A program made the translations under genes and the position numbers. DNA of 64,000 nucleotides, taken from the NCBI RefSeq assembly GCF_001936595.1, contig NZ_MLBG01000006.1, positions 30,260 through 94,259 on the forward strand, written 5' to 3'. This document shows positions 42,270 to 50,522 of this stretch, one piece after another. Below the pieces are notes generated by a model, which ran no database searches, had not been told where the DNA came from, and saw nothing but the letters and a program-made list of their open reading frames with translations. The DNA is from Desulfovibrio sp. DV (lineage in GTDB: Bacteria; Desulfobacterota; Desulfovibrionia; Desulfovibrionales; Desulfovibrionaceae). The stretch's first letter is position 1; each line of letters starts with the position of its first letter.

Positions 42270-42858
42270 GTGGGTATGGGCCGCCCTGGCGGCGCTTGTT
42301 GCTTGCGCCCTGGCCTTCGGGACCGGCTACCGGACCGGCTTTGAGAAGGCCGACGCCGCCCGTCGGGCCGAGGTGGCCGAGCTTTCCGCCCAGGCCGAGA
42401 CCTGGAAGACCGAACAGGCCAAGGCCTGGGCCGAGGCGGAACGCAAGGCGCGCGAAGAACTGGAGGCGGCAACCAACCGGGTCAACGCCCTGGCCGGCAA
42501 GCTGGACCGGGCTAAGCGGGAAAGCACGGCCAAAATCAAGGACATCACCAGGAGGATACCACGTGCGACAGCTGGCCTTACTTGCAATTTCGGCCCTGAT
42601 TTTGTGCGGTTGTACAATGAAGCCATCGGTGCCGCCGGTCGTGCCGGTGGTGGTGCCATGCCCGAAGCCGGTGCTGCCGCCGCAGTTGCTGGAGCGCCCG
42701 ACGCCGCCCCGGCCGTTGGTCCCGGATTACGACCTGTCCGCGCCGTGACCCCGGCCGATATCCTGGCCCATATCCGCGACTTTGGCGCACGCAGCCAGGA
42801 CATGGAGGCGCAACTGGACGCCTTGATCGACCTGGTTACGGACAACGGGGGCCGCTGA
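42250..42858 (+). CDS. Rz: Rz-like inner-membrane spanin (i-spanin)
   Basis: 202 residues starting MPLWLNKWVWAALAALVACA: an N-terminal membrane helix followed by a long periplasmic coiled coil (about residues 35-105, EVAELSAQAETWKTEQAKAW and on). This is the Rz layout; Rz joins the inner membrane to an outer-membrane Rz1 lipoprotein and fuses the two membranes at lysis. The C-terminal 100 residues are longer than in many Rz proteins. The Rz1 gene is nested inside in another frame (42563-42748). Confidence 0.75.
   Translation: MPLWLNKWVWAALAALVACALAFGTGYRTGFEKADAARRAEVAELSAQAETWKTEQAKAWAEAERKAREELEAATNRVNALAGKLDRAKRESTAKIKDITRRIPRATAGLTCNFGPDFVRLYNEAIGAAGRAGGGAMPEAGAAAAVAGAPDAAPAVGPGLRPVRAVTPADILAHIRDFGARSQDMEAQLDALIDLVTDNGGR
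42563..42748 (+). CDS. Rz1: Rz1-like outer-membrane spanin lipoprotein, nested in Rz
   Basis: 61 residues from a GTG with a strong ribosome site (aggaggatacc), in a different frame inside the Rz gene. Signal sequence MRQLALLAISALILCGC with a lipobox-like LILC-GC, then a short proline-rich mature part (PVVPVVVPCPKPVLPPQLLE). Small proline-rich lipoproteins nested within Rz are the classic embedded Rz1 arrangement, which supports both calls. Confidence 0.8.
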   Translation: MRQLALLAISALILCGCTMKPSVPPVVPVVVPCPKPVLPPQLLERPTPPRPLVPDYDLSAP

Positions 42859-43112
42859 TGGACGCCGCCACCTGGGTATCGCTGGGCGTCAACGTGCTCC
42901 TGGGCTTGGTCGCCTTTTTCGGTGGCTTGTGGGTCAATAGTCTCAAGGAGGCGCAAAAGCGCGTTGACGCCGAGGTGGCGTCCCTGCGGGAAAAGGTGGC
43001 GGAAGGCTGCGTGCGCCGCGACGACTATTTGCTGATGCGGACCGAAATGTTGGACCGCCTCAAGGCCATCGAAGACAAACTGGATCGTCTCATTGGAGGG
43101 GGCAAATCATGA
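42858..43112 (+). CDS. Small membrane/coiled-coil phage protein (Mu gp25-like position)
   Basis: 84 residues; the ATG shares a base with the Rz stop (tgatg). One N-terminal membrane helix (LGVNVLLGLVAFFGGLWV) followed by a coiled coil (LKEAQKRVDAEVASLREKVA). Similar in layout to the DUF2730 proteins found after lysis genes in Mu-like phages. Function unknown. Confidence 0.65.
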   Translation: MDAATWVSLGVNVLLGLVAFFGGLWVNSLKEAQKRVDAEVASLREKVAEGCVRRDDYLLMRTEMLDRLKAIEDKLDRLIGGGKS

Positions 43113-43303
43113 GCGGAAACGAAGCGGGAGAAACCACGGAAGTGGCGCTCCTTCGCCGCATCGACGGCAAGATGGACACGGTGGTGGATCGTCTCGACAC
43201 CGTGGAACGGCGGGCCATGGTGGCCGGGGCCTGTTCCGGCTCCCTGGCCGGTGGCGTGGCGGCCATCGCCATCGGCTATATCCGGGCCAAGATGGGCTGG
43301 TAG
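43109..43303 (+). CDS. Small phage protein with C-terminal glycine-rich membrane helix
   Basis: 64 residues, overlapping the previous stop by ATGA and preceded by ggagggggcaaatc. An amphipathic N-terminal helix (VALLRRIDGKMDTVVDRLDT) and a C-terminal membrane helix with small residues (GSLAGGVAAIAIGYIRAKMG). Possibly an auxiliary lysis protein; no family recognised. Confidence 0.6.
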   Translation: MSGNEAGETTEVALLRRIDGKMDTVVDRLDTVERRAMVAGACSGSLAGGVAAIAIGYIRAKMGW

Positions 43304-43306
43304 GCC

Positions 43307-43804
43307 ATGGCCCACGGCAAGCACAAGATGGAAGCCCTGCGGGCGGCGTATGTCCACGAACGCCTGCCCCTGGAGGCAGCGGCGGCCAAGGTCGGCGTGC
43401 CTGCGGCCACGGCCACCCGCTGGAAGCGCAAGGCGCGTGAGACCGGCGACGATTGGGACAAGCTGCGGGCCGCCTGCTTACTGGCCGGTGACGGCGTGGA
43501 AGCGGTGGCCCGGCAGATGCTGGCTGACTATGTGGTGCAGCACAAAAGCCTCATGGAGCAGATAGCGGCCAACGATTTGGCGGCGGCGGTCAAGGTGGGG
43601 ATGCTGGCCAGTCTGGCCGACAGTTTCAACAAGACCGTGGCGGCGTCCAAGCGCGTGCTGCCGGAAACCTCCGAACTGGCTACGGCGCTTTCGGTGCTGG
43701 ACAAGTTCGGCGTGTTCATCCGCGACCACTACCCCCAGCACGGCTCGGCCTTTCTGGAAGTGTTGGAGCCGTTTGGCGCGGTCGTGGCATCATACTATGG
43801 ATAA
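43307..43804 (+). CDS. DUF1804 phage protein (probable terminase small subunit)
   Basis: 165 residues. N-terminal HTH typical of DUF1804: ALRAAYVHERLPLEAAAAKV, GVPAATATRWKRKARETGDD, WDKLRAACL. The rest is helical (LMEQIAANDLAAAVKVGMLA). In Mu-like phages this gene stands just before the large terminase and is thought to be the DNA-recognition small terminase. Here a 313-bp AT-rich insertion with an opposite-strand frame separates the two. Confidence 0.85.
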   Translation: MAHGKHKMEALRAAYVHERLPLEAAAAKVGVPAATATRWKRKARETGDDWDKLRAACLLAGDGVEAVARQMLADYVVQHKSLMEQIAANDLAAAVKVGMLASLADSFNKTVAASKRVLPETSELATALSVLDKFGVFIRDHYPQHGSAFLEVLEPFGAVVASYYG

Positions 43805-44125
43805 CTACAACCAGTTAAATATCTCTTTTTCGAGTTCAAGATTAAGGCATTTTTCATTGCTAGCGCATACTTCTTCAAGGAGTTCAGCCAGAATTAATTT
43901 ACAAGTTTTATCTGCTCTGTCCTTCTCTATTTTGGACAAGAACTTTTCAAAAACATCAAAAGACACTCCTTTTACACGCACATAATTATTTCCTGAAGGA
44001 GTTGGAAATGGGAAATGGATATATAATACTTCAAAATTTTCCTGGTATTCGACTTTTGAGATAAAGTTCTTGCTTATTGTTTTTTTATCATCCTCTAAAA
44101 ATGGGCATAATTTTAGAATGGGCAA
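43805..44125 (-). CDS. Possible KTSC-like small protein in an AT-rich insertion (start uncertain)
   Basis: An AT-rich minus-strand frame lies between two GC-rich phage genes, with its stop codon directly next to the preceding gene's stop. The product includes FEVLYIHFPFPTPSGNNYVR, VKGVSFDVFEKFLSKIEKDR and LILAELLEEVCASNEKCLNL. The first part loosely resembles the KTSC domain (LY-I-F then Y-x-x-V). No ATG or GTG is in frame; the nearest start is TTG at 44125, overlapping the terminase start. It may be a 5'-truncated cargo gene. Expression independent of the phage operon is implied by its strand. Confidence 0.4.
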   Translation of the reverse strand: MPILKLCPFLEDDKKTISKNFISKVEYQENFEVLYIHFPFPTPSGNNYVRVKGVSFDVFEKFLSKIEKDRADKTCKLILAELLEEVCASNEKCLNLELEKEIFNWL

Positions 44126-45755
44126 GCTCAAACCAAAAACTTTTCTCGCCGAACTGGCCAAGCTGGCCGAAGGCCTGCGCCGCACCATCGAAGCCGAATG
44201 CGGCGGCTTTGCCTCGGACCCGGCCGCCTCCCGGGAGCGCCGCGAGCGCGTGCAGGCCGACTTCGCCTTTTTCCGCCACACCTATTTCCCCCATTACAGC
44301 CGGTACGGCGACAGTGTGCTCCACACCTGGCTGGATACGACCCTGCCGGCGCTGGTGGACCACCCGGACGGCCAGCGGCTGGCCTGTGCCGCGCCGCGCG
44401 GCGAAGCCAAGTCCACCATCGTGGCCATGATCTTCGTCTTGTGGTGCTTGCTGACCGGCCGCAAACGCTACGTGATCCTCATTGCCGATGCCTTTGAGCA
44501 GGCCGCCGCCTTGCTGGAAGCGGTCAAGGCCGAACTTGAGGCCAATCCCCGCCTGACCATGGATTATCCCGAAAGCGCAGGCCTGGGCCGGGTCTGGAAC
44601 GTGGGCGTGGCCATCACCGCCGGCAATGCCAAAATCCAGGCCTTTGGCAGCGGCAAGCGGATGCGCGGCCTGCGCCACGGACCGCATCGGCCGGACCTGG
44701 TCATCTGCGACGACCTGGAAAACGATGAGAACGTCAAAAGCCCGGAGCAGCGCGACAAGCTGCAAAGCTGGTTGCAAAAGACGGTTCTTTCGCTTGGCGA
44801 GGCCGGCGACACCATGGACGTGATTCTGGTGGGCACGGTGCTGCACTACGATTCCGTGCTGGCCCGGCTGCTTGGCAATCGGCTATGGCGTGCGCGAAAG
44901 TTCCAGGCCGTGATCCAGTGGCCCGACCGCATGGACTTGTGGGACCGCTGGGAGGAAATCCTGCTGGCCCTGGGGGAGGAAGTGGCCCAGGTCTTCTACA
45001 AGAAAGCCGGGAAGGCCATGGAAAAAGGCGCGGTGGTTTCCTGGCCGAGCGCCCGGCCGCTTTACAAGCTCATGCTCAAGCGCGCCCGGGACGGCCACGC
45101 CGCCTTCGACTCCGAACAGCAAAACGACCCGCTGTCCGGCGAGGATGCGCCCTTTGCCAGCTGCATCACCTTTTGGGTGGAGCGGCGCGACGACTGGTTG
45201 TACTTCGGGGCCTTGGACCCGAGCCTGGGCAAGGCCGGGGCCGGGCGCGACCCCTCGGCCATCCTGATTGGCGGCTATTCCCGGGAGCGCGGCGTGCTCG
45301 ACGTGGTCGAGGCGTCGATCAGAAAGCGCGTCCCGGACCGCATCATCGAAGACGTCATCACCTTTCACGAGCGCTACCGCTGCCTGCTGTGGGTGGTGGA
45401 GGCCGTGCAGTTCCAGGAATTCCTGCGCACCGAGTTGATCCGCCGGGCCATGTTGCGCGGCTTGGCCATCCCGGCCCGGGCCGTGAGTCCCATCACCGAC
45501 AAGGCGCTTCGCATCGAGGCCCTGCAACCCTATTTCGCCCAGGGCCGCATCCGCCTGCATCCTTCCCAAAGCACGTTGGTTGAACAGCTGCGGCACTTCC
45601 CCAAGGCCGACCATGACGATGGCCCCGACGCCCTGGAAATGCTGTGGCAGGCCGCGACCAAGGGCTTTGCCGCCATGGCCTTTACCCGCGTGCCCAAGGC
45701 CGGCGGCCGCAACCTGATTCGCAAAGGACGCCATGACCATGACGACGATGATTGA
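44118..45755 (+). CDS. Large terminase subunit (Mu gp28-like)
   Basis: 545 residues from MGKLKPKTFLAELAKLAEGL; there is no ribosome site before this ATG because the AT-rich insertion abuts it. ATPase: Walker A-like CAAPRGEAKSTIVAMIF, Walker B DLVICDDLENDE, coupling VILVGTVLHYDS. RNase H-like nuclease: YFGALDPSLGKAG, VVEAVQFQEFLRTE, and FPKADHDDGPDALEMLW. The motor that packages DNA into the head and cuts host flanking DNA. Ends with a His/Asp-rich tail and overlaps the portal gene by 23 bp. Confidence 0.93.
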   Translation: MGKLKPKTFLAELAKLAEGLRRTIEAECGGFASDPAASRERRERVQADFAFFRHTYFPHYSRYGDSVLHTWLDTTLPALVDHPDGQRLACAAPRGEAKSTIVAMIFVLWCLLTGRKRYVILIADAFEQAAALLEAVKAELEANPRLTMDYPESAGLGRVWNVGVAITAGNAKIQAFGSGKRMRGLRHGPHRPDLVICDDLENDENVKSPEQRDKLQSWLQKTVLSLGEAGDTMDVILVGTVLHYDSVLARLLGNRLWRARKFQAVIQWPDRMDLWDRWEEILLALGEEVAQVFYKKAGKAMEKGAVVSWPSARPLYKLMLKRARDGHAAFDSEQQNDPLSGEDAPFASCITFWVERRDDWLYFGALDPSLGKAGAGRDPSAILIGGYSRERGVLDVVEASIRKRVPDRIIEDVITFHERYRCLLWVVEAVQFQEFLRTELIRRAMLRGLAIPARAVSPITDKALRIEALQPYFAQGRIRLHPSQSTLVEQLRHFPKADHDDGPDALEMLWQAATKGFAAMAFTRVPKAGGRNLIRKGRHDHDDDD

Positions 45756-47337
45756 CCGTTTGAAGGCCGCGTTTACCGCCTTCAAGGGCGGGGCCAGGGG
45801 CGGGATGCAGACGGCCTCGCTGGGCGCGCTGCACAATGACTACATTGCCAGCCTGACCGGCGGGCTGACGCCCAAGCGGCTGGAAGCCCTGCTGCGCGCG
45901 GCCGACGATGGCGACATTGTGGGCCAGCATACCCTTTTTGCCGAGATCGAAGACCGCGACGAGCATATCCACGCCGAGCTGTCCAAGCGCCGCCGGGCGC
46001 TCCTTTCCATCCCCTGGCGCATCGAGCCGGGCAAGGCCGGCGGCAAGGGGGCCGAGGCCGTGGCCGGGGCTGTGCGCGAACAGGTGGAGGCCATCCCGGA
46101 CTTCGAGGATATGATCCTGGATATGGCCGACGCCATCGGCCATGGCTTCGCCTGCCTGGAATTCGAGTGGAGCCATGATGGTTCCCGGCATCTGCCGGCC
46201 GGCCTGCACCTTCGGCCGCAAAACTGGTTCATGCTTGCCCGGGACGGCTCCCTTCGCCTGCGCGACAATACGCCCGAAGGGCAAGAACTGTGGGGCCTGG
46301 GCTGGATCGTCCACCAGCACCGCAGCAAGTCCGGCATCTTTGCCCGGGCCGGCCTTTTCCGCGTGCTGTGCTGGACCTACCTGCTCAAGCAGTATTGCCG
46401 GGGGGACTTCTCACAATTCCTGGAAATCCACGGCCTGCCCATGCGCCTGGGGAAGTATCCGGCGAACACCAGCGACGAGGAGCAAAAGACCCTGCTGACC
46501 GCCTTGCGCGCCTTGGGTTCCGACGCCGCCGGCATCATCCCGGAAGGCATGGAGATCGAATTCAAGGAAGCGGCCCGTGGCAGCGAAAAGCCGTTCATGG
46601 CCATGCACGACCTGTGCGAGACCGGGCAATCCAAGGCCATCCTGGGCAGTACGCTGACCACCGACACCAAGGGCGTGGGCAGCCAGGCCCTGGGCGAGAT
46701 CCACAACGAGGTGCGCCTGGACATCCTGGCCAGCGATGCCCGCCAGCTTGCCGGCAGCCTGACCCGGCAGCTCTTGGCCCCGCTGGCCTATCTCAATGAG
46801 GGCGTGACCGATCCGGGCCTGCTGCCGCGTTTTGTCTTCGATCCGTCCCGGCCCGAAGACCTGGAAAAGCTGGCCAAGTCGCTGCCGGATTTGGCCGAGG
46901 TCATGGACATCCCCACCCGCTGGGCGCACGAGCGCGCCGGCATCCCGCTGCCCGAGGATGGCGAGCCGGTGCTGGTGCGCAAAAGCCAGGGTAAGGCATC
47001 CGGGAATGACCGCGACGAACCCGGCCAGGCAGGCAAGGCAAAGGCCGAAGCCACGGCGGCGCTAACGGCCGAGGGCGGCGACGATCCGCGCTATCCCGAC
47101 CAGGACGCGGTGGACGCGGCCGAGGTGCCCGAGGCCGTGTTGACGGCCCTGGCCAGGGACATGCTGGCCCCGATCTTTGCCGAGGCCGAAAACGGCGTGG
47201 CCCCGGAGGCGCTTCTGGGCAAGCTGGCCGAGTTGTACCCCCGGATGGATACCACGGCCCTGGAGGAGCTGACCGCCCGGGTGCTGTTCGTGGGTGAGCT
47301 GTGGGGGCGGCTTTCGGCCCAGGCCGAGGCCGAATAG
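45733..47337 (+). CDS. Portal protein (DUF935, Mu gp29-like)
   Basis: 534 residues. DUF935 signature segments: GDIVGQHTLFAEIEDRDEHI, AELSKRRRALLSIPWRIEPG, MADAIGHGFACLEFEWSHDG, LFRVLCWTYLLKQYCRGDFS, and LGSTLTTDTKGVGSQALGEI. It forms the dodecameric portal at one head vertex through which DNA enters. An acidic alanine-rich C-terminal part of about 120 residues follows. Order terminase-portal-F matches Mu. Confidence 0.93.
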   Translation: MTMTTMIDRLKAAFTAFKGGARGGMQTASLGALHNDYIASLTGGLTPKRLEALLRAADDGDIVGQHTLFAEIEDRDEHIHAELSKRRRALLSIPWRIEPGKAGGKGAEAVAGAVREQVEAIPDFEDMILDMADAIGHGFACLEFEWSHDGSRHLPAGLHLRPQNWFMLARDGSLRLRDNTPEGQELWGLGWIVHQHRSKSGIFARAGLFRVLCWTYLLKQYCRGDFSQFLEIHGLPMRLGKYPANTSDEEQKTLLTALRALGSDAAGIIPEGMEIEFKEAARGSEKPFMAMHDLCETGQSKAILGSTLTTDTKGVGSQALGEIHNEVRLDILASDARQLAGSLTRQLLAPLAYLNEGVTDPGLLPRFVFDPSRPEDLEKLAKSLPDLAEVMDIPTRWAHERAGIPLPEDGEPVLVRKSQGKASGNDRDEPGQAGKAKAEATAALTAEGGDDPRYPDQDAVDAAEVPEAVLTALARDMLAPIFAEAENGVAPEALLGKLAELYPRMDTTALEELTARVLFVGELWGRLSAQAEAE

Positions 47338-47340
47338 CCC

Positions 47341-48582
47341 ATGCCTGCTCCCGTTTCCCTTTCCTTTGCCATGGGCCTGCCGCCGAAAGAGGCCGTGGCC
47401 TATTTCGAGTCCAAGGGCTACCGCATCACCTTCAATTGGCACGAGATGGAGCAGGCCGCCCATGCCCAAGCCTTCACCGTGGCCAAGGCGGCCAGCCTGG
47501 ACGTGCTGGCCGACATCCGCGCCGCTTGCCGGACCGCCCTGGCCGAGGGCAAGACCGAAGCCTGGTTTCGTAAAGACCTGGAGCCGAAGCTGCGGGCCAA
47601 GGGCTGGTGGGGCAAGGGGAAGATGGTCGATCCCCACACCGGCGAGGAACGGCTCGTCCAGCTGGGCAGCCCGGCCCGGCTGCGGCTGATCTATCGCCAA
47701 AATCTGCAAACCGCCTTCATGGCTGGGCGCTATAAGACCATGCTGGAAAACGCCGCCGCCCGGCCCTGGTGGCAGTACGTGGCCGTGCTGGACGGCAAGA
47801 CCCGGCCGTCCCACAAGGTGCTTGGCGGCAAGACCTTCCGCTTTGACGATCCTTTTTGGAGTTCGCATTACCCGCCCAACGGCTTCAACTGCCGCTGCCG
47901 GGTGCGGGCGTTGTCAGACTCCCGGATGGAGGCCGAACAGGTCACGCCCGAATCCGGCGTCGGCAACATGGTCACCGAACAGGCGACCGTGCCAGCCGCC
48001 GATGGGCAGCGGCTCACACGCCCGGTCACAGGCTACAAGGTGCCGGAGACCGGCTACGTGGCCTTCACCGACGTGGGCTTTTCCGCCAACCCCGGCGCGA
48101 GCTGGCTGGGCGGGGCGCTCGATGAACTGACGCGCAAGCTCGACGCCGCGCCTCCAGACCTGGCTCGGGCCGCCGTGCGCGAGATGGCCCAGGGGCCGGT
48201 GCTGCCGCAATGGCTGGCCAAGCCGGTGGGCAATTTCCCGTTGGCCGTGCTGCCGGCCGAGGATGCGGGGTTAATCGGCGCGCATAGCCAGGTGGCCCGA
48301 CTCTCGCCCCAGACCGCCGGCAAACAGGCGGTCAGGCACCCGGAGCTTGACCCCGACGACTACCGATTGGCCCAAGAGGCCGTGGACCATGGGGAACGGG
48401 TGCAGGAAAGCGCCCGGAAGCTGGATTATGTGCTGGATCAACCGGGCGGCGTGCTGGTCGTGGTCAAGGCCACGGCCGAAGGGGACGAACTTTTCGTGCA
48501 AAGCCTTGTCCGGTTAAGCGGCGACGACGCCAAGCGGGAACGCGAGTTGCGGCGGCTTAAAAAGCGAAGCGCCCCGCAGTAA
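47341..48582 (+). CDS. F: Minor head protein (Mu gpF-like) with C-terminal barnase/EndoU-like nuclease domain
   Basis: 413 residues, starting 3 bp after the portal stop. The first 220 residues are the phage Mu F-like domain: RLIYRQNLQTAFMAGRYKTM, WWQYVAVLDGKTRPSHKVLG and SSHYPPNGFNCRCRVRALSD, with the conserved D-x-K-T-R-P-S-H and CRC motifs. The last 80 or so residues (LDPDDYRLAQEAVDHGERVQ, GGVLVVVKATAEGDELFVQS) match the barnase-EndoU-colicin-RelE-like phage nuclease domain often fused here. Role of that domain in the virion is unknown. Confidence 0.9.
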   Translation: MPAPVSLSFAMGLPPKEAVAYFESKGYRITFNWHEMEQAAHAQAFTVAKAASLDVLADIRAACRTALAEGKTEAWFRKDLEPKLRAKGWWGKGKMVDPHTGEERLVQLGSPARLRLIYRQNLQTAFMAGRYKTMLENAAARPWWQYVAVLDGKTRPSHKVLGGKTFRFDDPFWSSHYPPNGFNCRCRVRALSDSRMEAEQVTPESGVGNMVTEQATVPAADGQRLTRPVTGYKVPETGYVAFTDVGFSANPGASWLGGALDELTRKLDAAPPDLARAAVREMAQGPVLPQWLAKPVGNFPLAVLPAEDAGLIGAHSQVARLSPQTAGKQAVRHPELDPDDYRLAQEAVDHGERVQESARKLDYVLDQPGGVLVVVKATAEGDELFVQSLVRLSGDDAKRERELRRLKKRSAPQ

Positions 48583-48593
48583 ACGGGGCGCTT
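48567..48593 (+). terminator. Hairpin overlapping the F stop codon
   Basis: aagcgccccg (48567-48576), loop with the stop codon, cggggcgctt (48584-48593): 10 perfect base pairs. No T-run follows, so it may limit rather than end transcription, or act as mRNA processing signal before gene G. Confidence 0.5.
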
Positions 48594-48717
48594 GGGGCCA
48601 TGAATGGCGAGGCCTCCCACCCGCTTTCGCGGAAACCTCGCATGGCGCTCCGGGCGCAAAGCCCGTGCTACGGCAGGGAGAATGTCACCGTGTCGCATCC
48701 ACACAAGGAAAATAGCC

Positions 48718-49200
48718 ATGATTGAAATCGAAGTCCATATCGACCAGGCGCAAGCGCTCTTGGCCAACATCATCGCCACCGGCCGGGACATGACGCCGGT
48801 GACCCGCGCCCTGGCCGGCGTGCTGGCCGACATCCCGGAGCGGGCCTTCGCGGGCCAAGCCGACCCGGCCACGGGCGCGCCTTGGGCGGCGCTCTCCCCG
48901 GCGACCGTCGCCAAGCGCGGCAGCGCCCAGCCCATCATGCAGGTCAGCGGCATCCTGGCCGGCTCCATCCATAGCGAGCATGGCCCGGACTTTGCCCGCG
49001 TCGGCACCGCCGACGTCAAAGCCCCCACCCACCAGTTCGGAGCCAGGAAAGGCCAGTACGGCACCACCCGTCGTGGTGGCCCCATCCCCTGGGGCGACAT
49101 CCCGGCGCGGCCCTTTTTTGGGATGGGGCCGGCGGATGAGGCGGAAATTGCGGAGGTGGCGTTAGAATCGTTGCAAAGGGTGCTGGCGGGGCGAGGTTAG
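48718..49200 (+). CDS. G: Virion morphogenesis protein (Mu gpG-like)
   Basis: 160 residues from MIEIEVHIDQAQALLANIIA, with acaaggaaaatagcc before the ATG; an upstream in-frame extension lies in the F-G gap and is not used. Family markers: GRDMTPVTRALAGVLADIPE, RAFAGQADPATGAPWAALSP, HQFGARKGQYG and the closing IPARPFFGM. Involved in joining head and tail. The gene is followed by an abrupt fall in GC content where a cargo gene has been inserted. Confidence 0.9.
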   Translation: MIEIEVHIDQAQALLANIIATGRDMTPVTRALAGVLADIPERAFAGQADPATGAPWAALSPATVAKRGSAQPIMQVSGILAGSIHSEHGPDFARVGTADVKAPTHQFGARKGQYGTTRRGGPIPWGDIPARPFFGMGPADEAEIAEVALESLQRVLAGRG

Positions 49201-49417
49201 GGGGAAGGGGATAGGAGGGATTTTAACGGGGGGTTAACGCATTCACAGCCAACTCTCCTTTGCTGATTCGCAGTGAGATAATCTTGCCTTATGTCGAAAT
49301 AAGAGGCCAAAACTCATTAACAAGTGGCGCTATCAATGTTGCTATTTTTTGTGAACTGATCTACTATTTATTTGGCCACTATGCCAAATAAGCGGAATTT
49401 TATTCATAGGAGGAAGG

Positions 49418-50224
49418 ATGTCGACACCACGAATTCACCTGTTTTGGGATAATTCCAACATTTTCCATTCTGCTCAGCGCTATGCTGAAAGGATTGAGAG
49501 TTATGCTATACGAAATTCTGTCCGTATTCATTTTATGAATTTATATAAACTTGCTTTGGCAGGAAGGCAAATGGCAAGTGGAGTTGCAGTTGGCTCAGTG
49601 CCCCCAGAGCAAGAACACTTATGGGATAGTTTTACCAAAGGCACAACAATAAAACCTGAGCTATATGAGCGGGGGGCAATATCCAAAAAGGAACAAGGTG
49701 TTGATCAGTGCTTGCAGACTCACATGCTTCGAGCTGTCACAGATGAAAAAGAACCTCAAATTGCAGTTTTGTTGACTGGCGATGGTCAGGGATATGACGA
49801 TGGGGTTGGATTTCATGCAGACCTCGAACGAATGTATAAAGCTGGGTGGGGAATAGAAGTCATCTCATGGGATTTAGCTTGCAAGGGAACTCTTAAGAGA
49901 TGGGCGTCATCGATTGGAAGTTATATACAGCTTGAATCATACTACAATTCTGTAACATTTGTCGAGGGAGGACGTGGAATAATTCCATTGAGCCTGACAT
50001 CTAGACAAAAAAGTTCAATAGGAGGAAGCCCAGAGTATAAGGCTGACCTAGCTAGGGTCGCCTCTGAGGCCATAAAAACGGAGACACTACACAAACTAGA
50101 GCGCCAAAATGAAGAGCTGGAATCAATGCTGGCAAAAGCCAAGGCCGACAAAGAAAAGGCAGAGGAAAAAGCAAAATATCTTAAGCGAGTCGCTCACACA
50201 GCAAAGAAGAAAAAACGTCGATAG
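49418..50224 (+). CDS. NYN/PIN-like nuclease domain protein (cargo gene)
   Basis: 268 residues, ATG after aggaggaagg. The NYN fold has its acidic residues: IHLFWDNSNIFHSAQR (Asp-Asn), KKEQGVDQCLQTHMLR (Asp), and VLLTGDGQGYDDGVGFHADL (Asp), the set that binds metal in PIN/NYN ribonucleases. From about residue 210 a lysine/glutamate-rich coiled coil follows (LERQNEELESMLAKAKADKE) with a very basic end. Strongly AT-rich against the GC-rich phage genes on both sides and preceded by about 217 bp of its own AT-rich leader, so it is likely expressed in the lysogen. A defence or superinfection role is plausible, not shown. Confidence 0.8.
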   Translation: MSTPRIHLFWDNSNIFHSAQRYAERIESYAIRNSVRIHFMNLYKLALAGRQMASGVAVGSVPPEQEHLWDSFTKGTTIKPELYERGAISKKEQGVDQCLQTHMLRAVTDEKEPQIAVLLTGDGQGYDDGVGFHADLERMYKAGWGIEVISWDLACKGTLKRWASSIGSYIQLESYYNSVTFVEGGRGIIPLSLTSRQKSSIGGSPEYKADLARVASEAIKTETLHKLERQNEELESMLAKAKADKEKAEEKAKYLKRVAHTAKKKKRR

Positions 50225-50471
50225 CCTTGGGCATGACGTGCCGTACTAACACCGTCAGCCGACTAACAAGCTTCTTCTTTGAACGAGTGGAGGGAACTTT
50301 ATCGCAAAGGGGCTATTTTTGCATGATATAGAAAAAATCCCTCCCTCGGTTGGTCTAGGAATCATTGAAACTGGCGTTTTGAGGGTTTGCTCCTTTTCTG
50401 TCTTTCAGTCGAAATCCTTGGGGGTCTATCCATAATCTGACATATTTTACTAAAGCAGATTGTTTTCCTAC

Positions 50472-50515
50472 TGAACCCCTTCACCTTTCGCGCCTCCCCC
50501 TTCCGCCACTAGTGT
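50472..50515 (+). promoter_or_regulatory. Late promoter element copy B (head module)
   Basis: TGAA-cccc-TTCA dyad at 50472-50483 with the longer shared core ctgaaccccttcacct, then TAGTGT at 50510-50515 inside the palindrome ccgccac-tagt-gtggcgg. Dyad-to-hexamer spacing equals copies A and C. The ATG of the protease gene begins 45.5 bp from the dyad centre, at the predicted +1. Confidence 0.72.
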
Positions 50516-50522
50516 GGCGGAC

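Noticed and set aside
44126..44281. 5' extension of the minus-strand KTSC-like frame into the terminase gene
   Set aside because: The extension is the antisense of well-conserved terminase sequence and changes abruptly in composition at the insert border.
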